In this document: positions 47,783 to 60,602 of the stretch, one piece after another | Position numbering within the stretch: position 1 is the first letter of the stretch | How the letters are laid out: every line of letters begins with the position of its first letter | Origin: Henckelia pumila | Taxonomy: Eukaryota > Streptophyta > Magnoliopsida > Lamiales > Gesneriaceae | DNA: 64,000 bases | Direction of reading: 5' to 3' | Assembly: GCF_033568475.1 (NCBI RefSeq) | Contig: NC_133121.1 | Coordinates: 133,270,375 to 133,334,374 of the forward strand | Made by a program: the position numbers and the translations under genes | The notes under the pieces: generated by a model | The model's database searches: none | What the model was told of the DNA's origin: nothing | What the model saw: the letters and a program-made list of their open reading frames with translations, nothing else

Positions 47783-48241
47783 GTTAGCAGGTAGTCGGCC
47801 AATGTCAGCCTAATTTTTTCTTTTTTCTTTTCTTTTCTTTTTTTCTTTTTCTTTTCTTTTTCTTTGTTTGTTTTGTTTTGTTACAGAATTTCATAACTAC
47901 TTGTTTTCAATTTTAATTGTGACTATTTCATAATAATTACTTTATATTAAAAAACACTATCTTCCTTAAAAAAAACTTCACTTTTTTTTATATAATACAT
48001 AAAAAAAATTAGATTTATAAATAATATGTTGATCTTAAATTGCAATAATATTGTTATGGATTTGAATACATATTTCAAATACACTTTAGAGAGTTATTAT
48101 TTAAAATGAGCTTGAGAGAGTTATTTGTTAAAATGAAGTTTGACCAAGATTATTATCTTCTATTTTCCTATTGTTCTTTACGATAATAGGTACTATTTTG
48201 TAGTTAAAATAAAATAAGTTGTTTGAATTTTATTTGCCTAA

Positions 48242-48278
<37 letters not shown>

Positions 48279-49036
48279 GTATATGTATATATATGGGCCT
48301 ATTCATGCCGTAATATTTTGATGGAATCGTTATTAACTTGAATATATGGCCATGATTTTTTAAATATGTTCGAATTGAAAATAATATAAATAATAAGTTA
48401 TTAAATATAAATATTAAATACATTATATATGAATGTTAATGTTAGTTTGAAATTCCTTTATTTTGGTAATTAATAACAATATCCAATTGTTATTAATTTA
48501 AGCCGCCTTTCAATATATTAACAAGTATAAAAACGGAAACTCACATGCCACAAGCTCGAAACATATCTCAATTTGAAAGTCTCTCAGCCTACATAACTCG
48601 AAAACCATTATCTTAAAGTATATATCTTCAATCTGCAAGCTTTCTCAAACGATATAGTGCCTAAGTATATGATTTGTCTGACCACAAACTCCTCAAACCA
48701 GTCCGACATAATCTTCTAGTTGTTTGTCTCCAAGTTATAGGAAATCCTACATATTTTGTTGATCTTATTAGAAGATCTTTTTGACCAATCAGACACAAGA
48801 AACAAGATCATCAAATGAGTTTTCGAAACTCTTATTTTCAAGTTGTCCAATAGTCATCGCCTTAAGTTATTATTTAGATCGTCGTCTAGGATCATTCAGG
48901 GATCTTAGACAATCTCTCGATCCGTTTCTTGAAGCCGCTAAGCTAAGATTTGTCAAACCGTTGAAACTAAAGATTCACATTTACAATTGTTTGTTTTTCT
49001 GTTTGATACATACTAGAAGAGACATAAAAAGATTAA
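47783..49036. other. Spacer with pyrimidine tract and (TA)n microsatellite
   Basis: A CT-rich tract at about 47806-47881 and a TA/TG microsatellite at about 48245-48295. No gene is supported; the plus open frame at 48781-49122 overlaps the next MITE and has no domain. Confidence 0.6.
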
Positions 49037-49332
49037 GGGAAAATAATTTTTTTGGTCCAGTAACTTTACCCACTTTGAGTTTTGGTCCATTAACTTTTTC
49101 GATGTGGGTTTTGGAACACTAACTTTTCATTTTCAGTGTTTTTTGGTCCAACTTCATATATGTTAGCTTCTGATTGGTCCACGTCATCATTTTGTACAAA
49201 TCAAAAGTTGACACGTATGCAGTTGGACTTATAAACACTGAAAATGCAAAGTTAGTGTACCAAAACCCACATAAAAAAAGTTAATGGACCAAAACATGGA
49301 CAAATTAATGGACAAAAAAAAATTATTTTCCC
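49037..49332. mobile_element. MITE with long imperfect inverted repeats
   Basis: Left end GGGAAAATAATTTTTTTGGT; the inverse complement of the right end is GGGAAAATAATTTTTTTTTG. Both arms continue with GGTCCATTAACTTT, TGTGGGTTTTGG and AACACTGAAAA(T/G) blocks. 296 bp, non-coding. I see no clear target-site duplication, so I do not assign a superfamily. Confidence 0.8.
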
Positions 49333-49404
49333 AATATTAAATATCCAAACTTCCATTGAGTTTTTTGTGTCATCTTACTAACAAGACTTTACTTTATATA
49401 ATAA

Positions 49405-49432
49405 CTAGTATTTCACCCGTGCGATGCACGGG
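49405..49432 (-). other. Helitron 3' terminus: hairpin and CTAG
   Basis: On the minus strand the stem-loop CCCGTGCATCGCACGGG (49432-49416; 7-bp stem, 3-base loop) is followed by TGAAATACTAG and then T at 49404. A 16-20 bp GC hairpin about 10 bases before CTRR is the defining Helitron end, where rolling-circle replication is terminated. Confidence 0.95.
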
Positions 49433-49690
49433 CTATATCTTGTGTATAATATAATTAAATTGTATTAAATTGAAATTTGACTATAAAAGTAAAATATAAA
49501 CAAATTTAATTTTATAGTGAGTAATTAGAATAATGTAAAAAGGACAAACTCTTTAAACAAATATATGTTATGCAATGCACGTGATATTATTTTATACAGT
49601 TAATGATAAAAAAAATATTAAAAAAAATATTGAACAAACAATCGAAATATGCATTATATATCATATAATTAAAAAAACAAACAAATTATC

Positions 49691-52600
49691 TTATAAATTT
49701 TGAAAAACTTCCTTAAATACAACGTTTGTTGTTGAATTTTTCTGATTGGTCTTGCCATCACATATCAAGATTTTGAGACCCTTAGGATTGGTAACTCTAG
49801 ATACAGCGACATACAACTGACCATGACTAAACACGGAATTCCTCAAAAAAAGTCCTACATGAGATAATGATTGACCCTGACTTTTGTTGATTGTCATTGC
49901 ATATGATACAATCAAAGGATACTGTCTTCTTTGAAATTTGAAAGGAAGTCTTGGATCAGAAGGAGTCAAAGACATTCTTGGAATAAGTACTTTGTGACCC
50001 GCATTACTTCCAGTCAGAATATTTCCTTCCAAAACATGGTTTCCGAGCCTAGTCACAATCAATCTAGTGCCGTTGCATAAACCAAGAGAATGATCTATGT
50101 TCCGCAGCAACATAACCGGAGTTCCAACTTTCAAATTCAACTCGTGATTTGGTACTCCAGAGCATCTTATTCCATTTAAGTATTCAGGGGTATGAACATC
50201 ATGCAATAAACCAACGCTTTTATCCGATTGACATGCCATATCAGAACTTAAATACAATCTTCCCTCAGAATGATTCAGAGATATCATGTATTCATTTATG
50301 GATTGAACGACATCAAGAGTCGGTGCCAAAATAGCTCTCTGTTGAAAATATGCAGTATCACTGATAGAAATATCTGACGAAGGATACGTACTCTCGACTA
50401 TCGATGCAATAGGATCGTTATAATCTTTCAGCACAAGTTCATCTGGAATATCTATTGTCGCATAACCATCATTTGATTCTCCAATTTTTCCATCTCCTAT
50501 ATTAGCAATCCAATCAGAAAATTGCTTTGTCTTATCACATTCTTCATCAGAACCTAAATTTTGTAGTCGCATGTTTTTCGTCAATCTTAAAACTGTACAA
50601 TGTCTCCAGATATAAGAAGAATTGATGGTTGCATTAACAATATCTTGCCTACTGCCTTTTGGAATAACAGGCAATATTTGACGAAAATCACCACCAAAAA
50701 CAACGGTTTTGCCCCCAAATGGCAAATGAAGGCTTGAAGGATTGACAAATCTCATTATATCTCTCATGCTTTTATCTAAAGCTTCAAAACAGAACTTATG
50801 CATCATTGGAGCTTCATCCCAAATTATAAGCTTAGATTTTTCAATAAGATCCGCAAGAGGACTCCCTTGTTTGATATTGCATGTTGATTCTTCATTAGGA
50901 TTAAATGAAATCGCAAAGCGTGAATGAGCTGTTCTTCCACCAGGCAGTAGAAGAGATGCAATACCACTTGATGCCACATTCAACACAATCTCTCCCTTCG
51001 ATCTCAAGAATGCAGATAGAGTCTTCCAGACAAATGTTTTTCCAGTACCTCCATATCCATATACAAAAAAAACACCTCCCTTATTTGAATGAACTGCATT
51101 CATCACCGTATCATACACATGACGTTGCTCAGAGTTCAACTTATTAAGGTGATTATCATGTTCTTCAGACAAAGATCTTCTATCAAATCTCAACTCATCA
51201 AGTATTAATCTGTTCCGTGAAGTAGTCTGAAAATATTGATCACCGGGAAATGGCATTGATTGAAATTCACGCAAACTTTTTCCATAGCTTCGTAATAATT
51301 TTTCAATTTCAACCAATGCATAATTTTTAATTTCATCATCACTCAATTGCAATTCTACCAAAAAAAAGGTATTAATCAAAAACATACACATCTATGTATA
51401 TATACTTTTAAAAATTAACAAATATAACTGAAAAACTTTATTGATGCATGCATACCTTGGTGTTGCAACAGGTTACGTTGTCTGTATAAAACATCATCTG
51501 ACAAATACTTCCAACATGATTCCCAAAGTATTTCAGGTCGACTGATGCAGTTCGATGACAATAGAGTAGCAAGTAAAATTCTCAAAGATTGTGTTGAAGC
51601 CCAATGACTTGCCTCAATAATGCCGTCGATATACTCTTTGTCATCATTCAACAATCCCAATGCATAGTAAGCATCACGAAATGAATGGTATTGAACACCA
51701 TTAACATTAGTTATATCATGATAGCAAGTGGCACCACGGTTTACATTTAGGAGACATCTTAAATAATACATGTCTCCACATCCCGGAGGAACGTAAAAAA
51801 TGCGCCCGATCGAAAATCTCTTTTTCCTTGGAACGAATTCTCGTGTATCTTGCTTCCAAACAAATTTCATTGGAAATTCAGCATATGTCAATTCTCTTGC
51901 CTCCGGATATTTCTTGTTAGCTTCCATCCATGCCAGAAACATGCTCTGGTTAACAGTAGGTCGATCGATAATATTACTGGTTTCATCTGCATCTGAAAAA
52001 ATGATATTTTGTTCATTCGGAAGATGAAAGCTCAAACGCTCAACGGGTGGATCTCTATATTGAATATCAAATCCAAAAATTCTCCAAGCAGCCTCACATG
52101 GGGAAATATATCTGCAGTCGTAGTACATATTCACCTCATCAACATTTTTTCCCAAACTCTCATCATCTGAACTCCGATAGAATGATGCTGTCACACGATC
52201 GTGCCCTTTATTTATATATTTGAACAAATATTTGATAGCCCGAGATTGGTTGCACCATTCAACATTCATATGAGCTCCATATCTAATCAACAAATAACGA
52301 TTATGGGGAACAACAAATCCATTGTCTAGATTAACACCATTTCTGAGAACTGTTCGCCCATTATCTCTGCGTCTATATATTGGATATCCATCTTCATCAA
52401 TTGATGTCACTTCAACAAATTTTTTAGGAAAATGTTTTTGGCAACGACCGCCAGACATACATGGAGAATTTTTTCTTACCTCACCGCATGGACCGTGCAT
52501 CATTAGATCCCGTACTGCATCATAATAAACAGGATCCTGATTTTTATCGGGAATTTCGGCAGAAATGATACGATCGACTGTCTCTGCTACTGGACATTTT

Positions 52601-55600
52601 TCTTCTTTGCATAGAAAGAGCAAAATATGGGCGTGTGGTAATCCTCTCTTCTGGAATTCCACAGTATAGATCACTGAAACAATTTATTAAAAATTAATTA
52701 TTTGTATGTACTAAAAGATATTAATAATCATTATAAGATAAGAAATATATCAAACATTATATTTTAAAAAAAATGTTATACCTGCTTTAACATTCCCAAA
52801 TATTTTATTCTTTCTGAAATCTTTAATCAAGGCATCCAACTTCATTTTAAAGATTCTGGAGACAATATCCGGACGGTATTCGGCCCTAAATCCTCGAGCC
52901 TCGATAAATCTCACAATTTCTGGCCATTTTGGGTTACACGTAAATGTAATAAACAAATCTGGATATCCAGCCCACTTACATATAGCCATGGCATCTTGGT
53001 AATTCTGAATCATGTATCTTGCACCCCCAGTAAAAGAAGAAGGCAAGATAATACGTTTTCCTTGTGTAGATGCATTTGTTTCACCACGCAAAAGCGCATC
53101 ATGAAGACCTTTGTACATTTCACATCTCAATTGTTTTTGATGCAGCCGAACATACGTCAACCTTCCAGATTCAACCATTGTGTATGCATCAACAATAAAT
53201 TGTTGAAAAAGTCTTCTTGAATTCAAAATACTTGAAAATTCGATGTCCCTATCATGCAGTCGATAAGCAAAAAATTCTCTTATACTCACTTTTTTTCTAC
53301 CTCCAACACTTGATTTGGATTTTGATAATGGAATATCTTCTCGATAACCATCCTCACCATAGGGGAAAAGTATAGGATACTGGAGAGAGAGATATGCAGG
53401 ATTCAACTCATTGATACGTTTAAGTTGACCAGATTGTGTTTCTATTAAAATATCCCTGTCTCCCAAAGCCTCATTAAAATCTCCCACAATTAATGCAGCA
53501 ACCTCAGAAGTAGAAGGAAGATTATATCGTCTTCCATCCTTATCTCTTCTCCCAATCAGCCGTAATTTAATATCGGATTGTACTTCTACCATCATTCTTT
53601 CTTTGATCATCCGAAAAGACTTGACTAAAACATTATTTTCATCTAACATGATCTTCAAATCAGAGACTATCTCCAGATGCAGATTGTTTGTGTCGCTATT
53701 TTTTCTGAAAAATATTTTTATTTGACATATATGAATATTTTCTACTAAATTCACATAAACGATAAATAAAATAAGACATATTTTAATGTATACCTGACAG
53801 CAAAAATCCGATTAGTAATTTCATTTTCTGTGTCGTAAATATATAACTGAGCAAACTTCGGAGATGCGCCTTCACATGGAAGTAGGCTTCCAATTAAATG
53901 ATAATTCTGCCCATGAAGTTTAAAAACTGGAGCGGAGCCACCTTGATTTAAACTCGAATCTATCTTCCCTCCCATCGACGTGAAACAAAACATACTATTG
54001 TATGATCTGATATTCTCAAGAAAATGTTTGCTTTTATCATCCACTACATTTAATAAATCATGCAATACTTCAGGAGGTTTTTTTAAAGGAGGAAGTTGTA
54101 TTTTCCCTTGCATACAACACATGGAGTATTTAGGATTTCGAGATTTATAACTTCGGCATAACCTTTCTTCATACCAGAATATCGCACCACAAAAATCACA
54201 TCTGTATATTGGATCTCCTATATCCCAATAATCTATATAAAATAAAACAAAACAATGAAAATAAATATGTAACATTAAATGACGTTGTTAACATACGCAT
54301 ATTCCAAAAAACAAAACAATGAAAATAAATATGTAACCTTAAATGACGTTGTTAACATACGCATATTCCAAAAAACAAAACAATGAAAATAAATATGTAA
54401 CATTAAAAAAATAAATATGTTATAACTGCAAAATAAAATAAAATTTCTTTTATAAATTTAAATAAAAAAACATAAACTTGTTATAAACGAAGCAACATAA
54501 AAAAATATAATATAATTTTACCGATGGATGATATCGAGATATTTTTGTCGAGATTGTCACGACTATGTTGAATGTCCAATATGTTAACTAAATTAATTGG
54601 AATTGAATCAGATTCAACTGCAAAAAAACAAAAAAAAACGTAATCAATTGATGATTATACTCATATCTTAAATATACATAATATCTTAAAATTAGAAAAA
54701 AAAAACGTATAATTATTAAAAAATTACATTGATGAACAAACGGCAGTTTGTCACCAGTATTAAGAGCAGAGTGAGGGAAATCATCATCAATTGTTAGATC
54801 AATCATATCTGATTTATTTGTAGTTGAGCTGCTGGGTATTTGAGAAGAAGAATCTATATCAATTAAGCTCGATGAAGTAGCTGCACGTATACCGACGTTA
54901 AAAAAATATAATCATTTGAGTAGACAAATAAGAGTAATAACGAATGAAAAAAATATCATACCATTTGTAATCTCACTTAGTGGAGATTTTGACGTTGTCA
55001 ATACCATCTTAAATGAACCGCGCAAAGTACAATGTTCGGATATTCTGATTCTTGAATCCAAATTTTCTGTTTAAATATTTAAGTAAAATTTTGAAAATAA
55101 AATTATCAAAATAAAAATGAACAAAATAGTAGATATGAGTTAAAAAATACTAAACATCAAATTAACTAAAGTAATAATACTACATTAAAATTATAAAAAT
55201 TATATTTTGAAAAAGGTAAAATTTACCATGTTATTACAAAAAAATTAATATTTGATCTTTTTATTTCATATTTTATAAATATCCAAACTTAAATAGCATT
55301 TAATGAATAAAAAATAAACTACAAAAAGCACATTTTATTTACATACTTATAATTGGGCCGAAAATATATACATTATCACACCCAATAAAATATGATACTA
55401 AATCAAAGAAAAAGGTCTGACCCTAAATCAACAAAAATGTTTTGGCCCAACATATAAACCCTAAATTAATTGGTATATATACTGGGAGTTCACAATTTCA
55501 ATTTTTTTCCAAGAGCCGACAGAGCTCCCTTCTTGTTTTTGGAAATAATAACTTCCTTTGTATTCTCTTTTTTGACTGAATCTTTTTTTGTATTCTCATT

Positions 55601-56409
55601 ATCAAATACACGTTTAAAGTCAGTTCAATTTTTTCACAATTTCTCTAGCATTTCTTATTTTGATTTTGTGTTTATATCTACCCGTTTTATGATTTTCGAA
55701 GAGAAAGCATGCCATCTTGAATTAGGTTTTTTTCGGATATTCGAAACAAATCAGGATATCATTTGATGGCTTGTTTTTCCTTCTTTATAGATTAATTTAT
55801 TATGATTTCTTTTTCGGTTTATGAGTTTATACATTTATTTGCTTATGTCCTACATATCTGAAGAGTAAAACGCCATATTTTCTATATATATTTTTTGTGT
55901 TCTGGAAATATTTATGTACAAAATCGGAGAAATCCTTTTGTTCTGTACTATATTTTGATTATTTTTTTATTTATTTCTCATGTTCATACAACATACCTTT
56001 TATTTCGGTACATTTTTTTACATCTTTATTGATAATCTCTATATTTAGAAATAAAAGATTATAATTTTAATTCTAAACTTGTGATATTTACCATGATTAT
56101 GAATATATTGTCTTAAATTATTATCGTTTTAATGTCCTGTTTTAAATAATTGAGTACGGCATTTTGTTTATTTTAGTTAGCATGAATTTAACTTATGAGT
56201 AGATTTTTACATATGGAAATAAATTATAAAATGTACTTGCAGCATTATTATTTTCTCATCTTGTACTTGAAACATTAAATATACTACATGAATAAATCTG
56301 AAATGCAATCCAAAAAATTAAATTAAAAGTATAAGTAATTACCTTTCGATTGATTGTCAGTGTTCCGTCTCTTGTTGCCTATCACCGTAGATTTTGTCAG
56401 GCGCTCCAT
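49691..56409 (-). CDS. Helitron Rep-helicase, eight exons, open frame of 1555 codons
   Basis: Exons read by splice signals: 56409-56343, 55066-54962, 54880-54728, 54617-54522, 54232-53794, 53704-52782, 52673-51456, 51354-49691. Lengths sum to 4665 bases and every junction keeps the frame, giving 1554 residues and a stop at 49691. The N-terminal zinc-finger-like part has CDFCGAIFWYEERLC. The Helitron Rep domain follows: FITFTCNPKWPEI (motif 1), FQKRGLPHAHILLFL (the HUH metal site) and KYLFKYINKGHDR (motif with the nicking tyrosines). The helicase is Pif1-like with Walker A GYGGTGKTF and Walker B IIWDEAPM, and ends with INKSQGQSLSHVGLFL and YVAVSRV. The Rep cuts and joins single-stranded ends and the helicase unwinds. 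No stop or frameshift is visible, so it may be functional; exon 1 is the least certain. Confidence 0.9.
54249..54405. repeat. Tandem repeat, 64-bp period, about 2.4 copies, in an intron
   Basis: CAAAACAATGAAAATAAATA recurs at 54249, 54313 and 54377, with GACGTTGTTAACATACGCAT in the first two copies. It lies in the intron between exons 4 and 5 of the Rep-helicase gene. Confidence 0.9.
56025..56250. repeat. Repeat A, copy 1 (intron 1 of the Rep-helicase gene)
   Basis: 226 bp from TTTATTGATAATCTCTATAT to GTACTTGCAGCATTATTA. The same block recurs at 60224-60449 with a few substitutions, 4199 bp away and in the same direction. It directly abuts repeat B copy 1. Confidence 0.88.
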
Positions 56410-58148
56410 AGTAATTTTGATTCTTCAAAATTCAGCAGCCTTTCATATGTTTGAATGTTCTTCTGTAAATCATTGTGGGAGCATTATAGCAGAACTTGAA
56501 TTTTTTTTAATGATTTAGGGATAATTGCTGAAGAAAATATGTGAGTTTGGATTTGAGCTTGAGTTTTGAATTTATCGAAATTGTGAACATTAATATAAGA
56601 GGAGTTACGGGATTGACTGACTCATTAAGCTATATTTTCCTTTTTTAAAAAAATTTTATTTTGATTTGAATACATTACAATTTTATTATAAATGTTTTAA
56701 ATTAATATTTTATTATCTATATTTGGAATATATCCTATTTACTGTTATTTTATTAAAATTATATCGGGCATTTAGTTAAATTTAACTTGCAAATTATTTT
56801 GATTGATTTGATAATTCTTTAATTGGTAATGGTTTATTAAAAAAGTAAATATTGCTGATTTTTTTTTATTTGTCACAGTTTTTTAAAATTTTACATTGAA
56901 TTTCTCAATTACATGTATTTTTAATCTTTTTTGTCAATGTGCCTTATTTGCCCGGAAAAATAGGAACTAAAATGTGTCTTCGTTTTAAATATATATATAT
57001 AATATTTAAAATAAGAAATAAGTTTGATTGATTGATTTTTTATAAATTTGATTGGTAGTTCTATATTTAAAAAATTAAGACAAAGATCATGATATTGATT
57101 AGAATTGTTTGTTTTTCAACATTATTACTTTGTTTTATAACCATAATTATTAGATATTATTCCTAAACTACCGTGTTATAAATCTTTACCAAATTTTTTT
57201 TATGTATTATTAAGTTATTTAAAGGCATAAAATTTACATATATATTTACAGTTAGGGAATGAATCCCTAACTTGTATAATTTTTCTATTTTAATTGCTAA
57301 GTTTATTGACCAAGAAAAAATTATAACAATATTTGAATCAATTTTAACTTGCCATTTTCAAATCTAATAATAATATGGAATATCTTATACTTTAAAAAAT
57401 TTCTTTTAGAATGAATTTTTATTGTTGAATTTTAAATTAAATTAAATAAATATAATGATGAATGTTTTGATTTCTTAGTCGATAGTGTTTATAAAGGAAA
57501 GTAAATATATTCCAAATTTTTTTTAATGATAAGATTGATCATATTTTGTTGTAATTATTGCATTGATTTTTTAATATACGTTTTTTAATATGTTATGGGT
57601 GATATTATATTTGATTGAAACAAAATATATATTTTATGTAGAGATTTAAATTAAATTATAAATTCAGTTTTATTTATTGATGTTTTGAATAGTTAATTTA
57701 ATTAATTAGTTTATATTTTAAGTTAGACAATCTTTATTAATAATTAAAGCTCTCCGTTTACACTATTTTATCATATTTGTATTTTATTAAGTTAATTATT
57801 TGAAGGCATGAATTTAACCTAGGTTTTTCCATTTAGGGATTGAATCCCGTATTTAAATTTACCTTTTTTATTGGCCAAGTTGTTTGGCAGGCATTTACTT
57901 TGCGTCCATTTTCAACTTGCATATTTTTATTCTAAAAAAAAAATTAATCTTGTTTTTAATTTATCGAAACCAAATCGTGTATGAAAATTGAAACTGGATA
58001 TAAAAGATAAAATATATTTAAAAATTTGATAAAATTGCTTGTACTTCATTATAATTAATGCAAAAATTTTACAATGTGTTTTTTGTAATATATTATAAGA
58101 GTCATATTTGTATATTGGTTGAAACTCAAAACTTTAATTGTTTATTAT
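56245..58148. repeat. Repeat B, copy 1: 1.9 kb with exon 1 of the Rep-helicase gene
   Basis: From the TTATTTTCTCATCTTGTACT region to TTTAATTGTTTATTAT. It includes exon 1 (56409-56343) and the upstream promoter side of the Rep-helicase gene. Copy 2 is 2031 bp to the right and nearly identical. Confidence 0.9.
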
Positions 58149-58275
58149 AAATTTATTGATAACCATCTACATATCATTTGAATTTGATGTTTATATTTTC
58201 TATATATAAATTTCAGATGCATGTATGCAGAAGGATCCTTTAATAACAGAATGACGGGTAAAAAATGATGTGTAA
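58149..58275. other. Spacer between the two B copies
   Basis: About 127 bp of AT-rich sequence that is not shared with either repeat. No gene or known motif is seen. Confidence 0.5.
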
Positions 58276-60181
58276 GTATTATTTTCTCATCTTGTACTTG
58301 AAACATTAAATATACTGCATGAATAAATCTGAAATGCAATCCAAAAAATTAAATTAAAAGTATAAGTAATTACCTTTCGATTGATTGTCAGTGTTCCGTC
58401 TCTTGTTGCCTATCACCGTAGATTTTGTCAGGCGCTCCATAGTAATTTTGATTCTTCAAAATTCAGCAGTTTTTCATATGTTTGAATGTTCTTCTGTAAA
58501 TCATTGTGGGAGCATTATAGCAGAACTTGAATTTTTTTTAATGATTTAGGGATAATTGCTGAAGAAAATATGTGAGTTTGGATTTGAGCTTGAGTTTTGA
58601 ATTTATCGAAATTGTGAACATTAATATAAGAGGAGTTACGGGATTGACTGACTCATTAAGCTATATTTTCCTTTTTTAAAAAAATTTTATTGTGATTTGA
58701 ATACATTACAATTTTATTATAAATGTTTTAAATTAATATTTTATTATCTATATTTGGAATATATCCTATTTACTGTTATTTTATTGAAATTATATCGGGC
58801 ATTTTGTTAAATTTAACTTGAAAATTATTTTGATTGATTTGATAATTCTTTAATTGGTAATGGTTTATTAAAAAAGTAAATATTGCTGATTTTTTTTATT
58901 TGTCACAGTTTTTTAAAATTTTACATTGAATTTTCCAATTACATGTATTTTTAATCTTTTTTGTCAATGTGCCTTATTTGCCCGGAAAAATAGGAACTAA
59001 AATGTGTCTTCGTTTTAAATATATATATATAATATTTAAAATAAGAAATAAGTTTGATTGACTGATTTTTTATAAATTTGATTGGTAGTTCTATATTTAA
59101 AAAATTAAGACAAAGATCATGATATTGATTAGAATTGTTTGTTTTTCAACATTATTACTTTGTTTTATAACCATAATTATTAGATATTATTCCTAAACTA
59201 CCGTGTTATAAATCTTTACCAAATTTTTTTTTATGTATTATTAAGTTATTTAAAGGCATAAAATTTACATATATATTTACAGTTAGGGAATGAATCCCTA
59301 ACTTGTATAATTTTTCTATTTTAATTGCTAAGTTTATTGACCAAGAAAAAATTATAACAATATTTGAATCAATTTTAACTTGCCATTTTCAAATCTAATA
59401 ATAATATGGAATATCTTATACTTTAAAAAATTTCTTTTAGAATGAATTTTTATTGTTGAATTTTAAATTAAATTAAATAAATATAATGATGAATGTTTTG
59501 ATTTCTTAGTCGATAGTGTTTATAAAGGAAAGTAAATATATTCCAATTTTTTTTTAATGATAAGATTGATAATATTTTGTTGTAATTATTGCATTGATAT
59601 TTTAATATACGTTTTTTAATATGTTATGGGTGATATTATATTTGATTGAAACAAAATATATATTTATGTATGTAGAGATTTAAATTAAATTATAAATTCA
59701 GTTTTATTTATTGATGTTTTGAATAGTTAATTTAATTAATTAGTTTATATTTTAAGTTAGACAATCTTTATTAATAATTAAAGCTCTCCGTTTACACTAT
59801 TTTATCATATTTGTATTTTATTAAGTTAATTATTTGAAGGCATGAATTTAACCTAGGTTTTTCCATTTAGGGATTGAATCCCGTATTTAAATTTACCTTT
59901 TTTATTGGCCAAGTTGTTTGGCAGGCATTTACTTTGCGTCCATTTTCAACTTGCATATTTTTATTCTAAAAAAAAAATTAATCTTGTTTTTAATTTATCG
60001 AAACCAAATCGTGTATGAAAATTGAAACTGGATATAAAAGATAAAATATATTTAAAAATTTGATAAAATTGCTTGTACTTCATTATAATTAATGCAAAAA
60101 TTTTACAATGTGTTTTTTGTAATATATTATAAGAGTCATATTTGCATATTGGTTGAAACTCAAAACTTTAATTGTTTATTA
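58276..60181. repeat. Repeat B, copy 2, with a second copy of Rep-helicase exon 1
   Basis: It matches copy 1 over about 1.9 kb with few differences, including the ATG exon at 58440-58374 and its GT donor. This second exon 1 could splice to the same downstream exon 2 and give the same N-terminus, so the gene may have two promoters. Confidence 0.9.
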
Positions 60182-60223
60182 TTTAAATTAAATAAAAACA
60201 TTAAATTTATTTGTTCTGAAATT

Positions 60224-60449
60224 TTTATTGATAATCTCTATATTTAGAAATAAAATATTATAATTTTAATTCTAAACTTGTGATATTTACCATGATTATG
60301 AATATATTGTCTTAAATTATTATCGTTTTAATGTCCTGTTTTAAATAATTCAGTACGTCATTTTGTTTATTTTAGTTAGCATGAATTTAACTTATGAGTA
60401 GATTTTTACATATGGAAATAAATTATAAAATGTACTTGCAGCATTATTA
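60224..60449. repeat. Repeat A, copy 2
   Basis: It matches 56025-56250. Here it follows repeat B copy 2 after a gap of about 40 bp and leads into the 3' flank of the RPA-like gene. Confidence 0.88.
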
Positions 60450-60602
60450 AACAAAAATAAAACTTCATTAATAAAATTTTTCAAACAATACAAACACATT
60501 AAAATACTGGAATTATCAAAATAGTGGAATTATTAAAATGTCTGAATCAATCAAAACTCGAAAATGAATTAAACTCTATCCATTAATGAAGTTAATAACT
60601 CT

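Noticed and set aside
48781..49122. 113-codon plus-strand frame
   Set aside because: It runs into the MITE at 49037, has no domain and lacks coding character.
55470..55766. 98-codon plus-strand frame in intron 1 of the Rep-helicase gene
   Set aside because: It is T-rich low-complexity sequence that translates to Phe-rich peptide with no domain.
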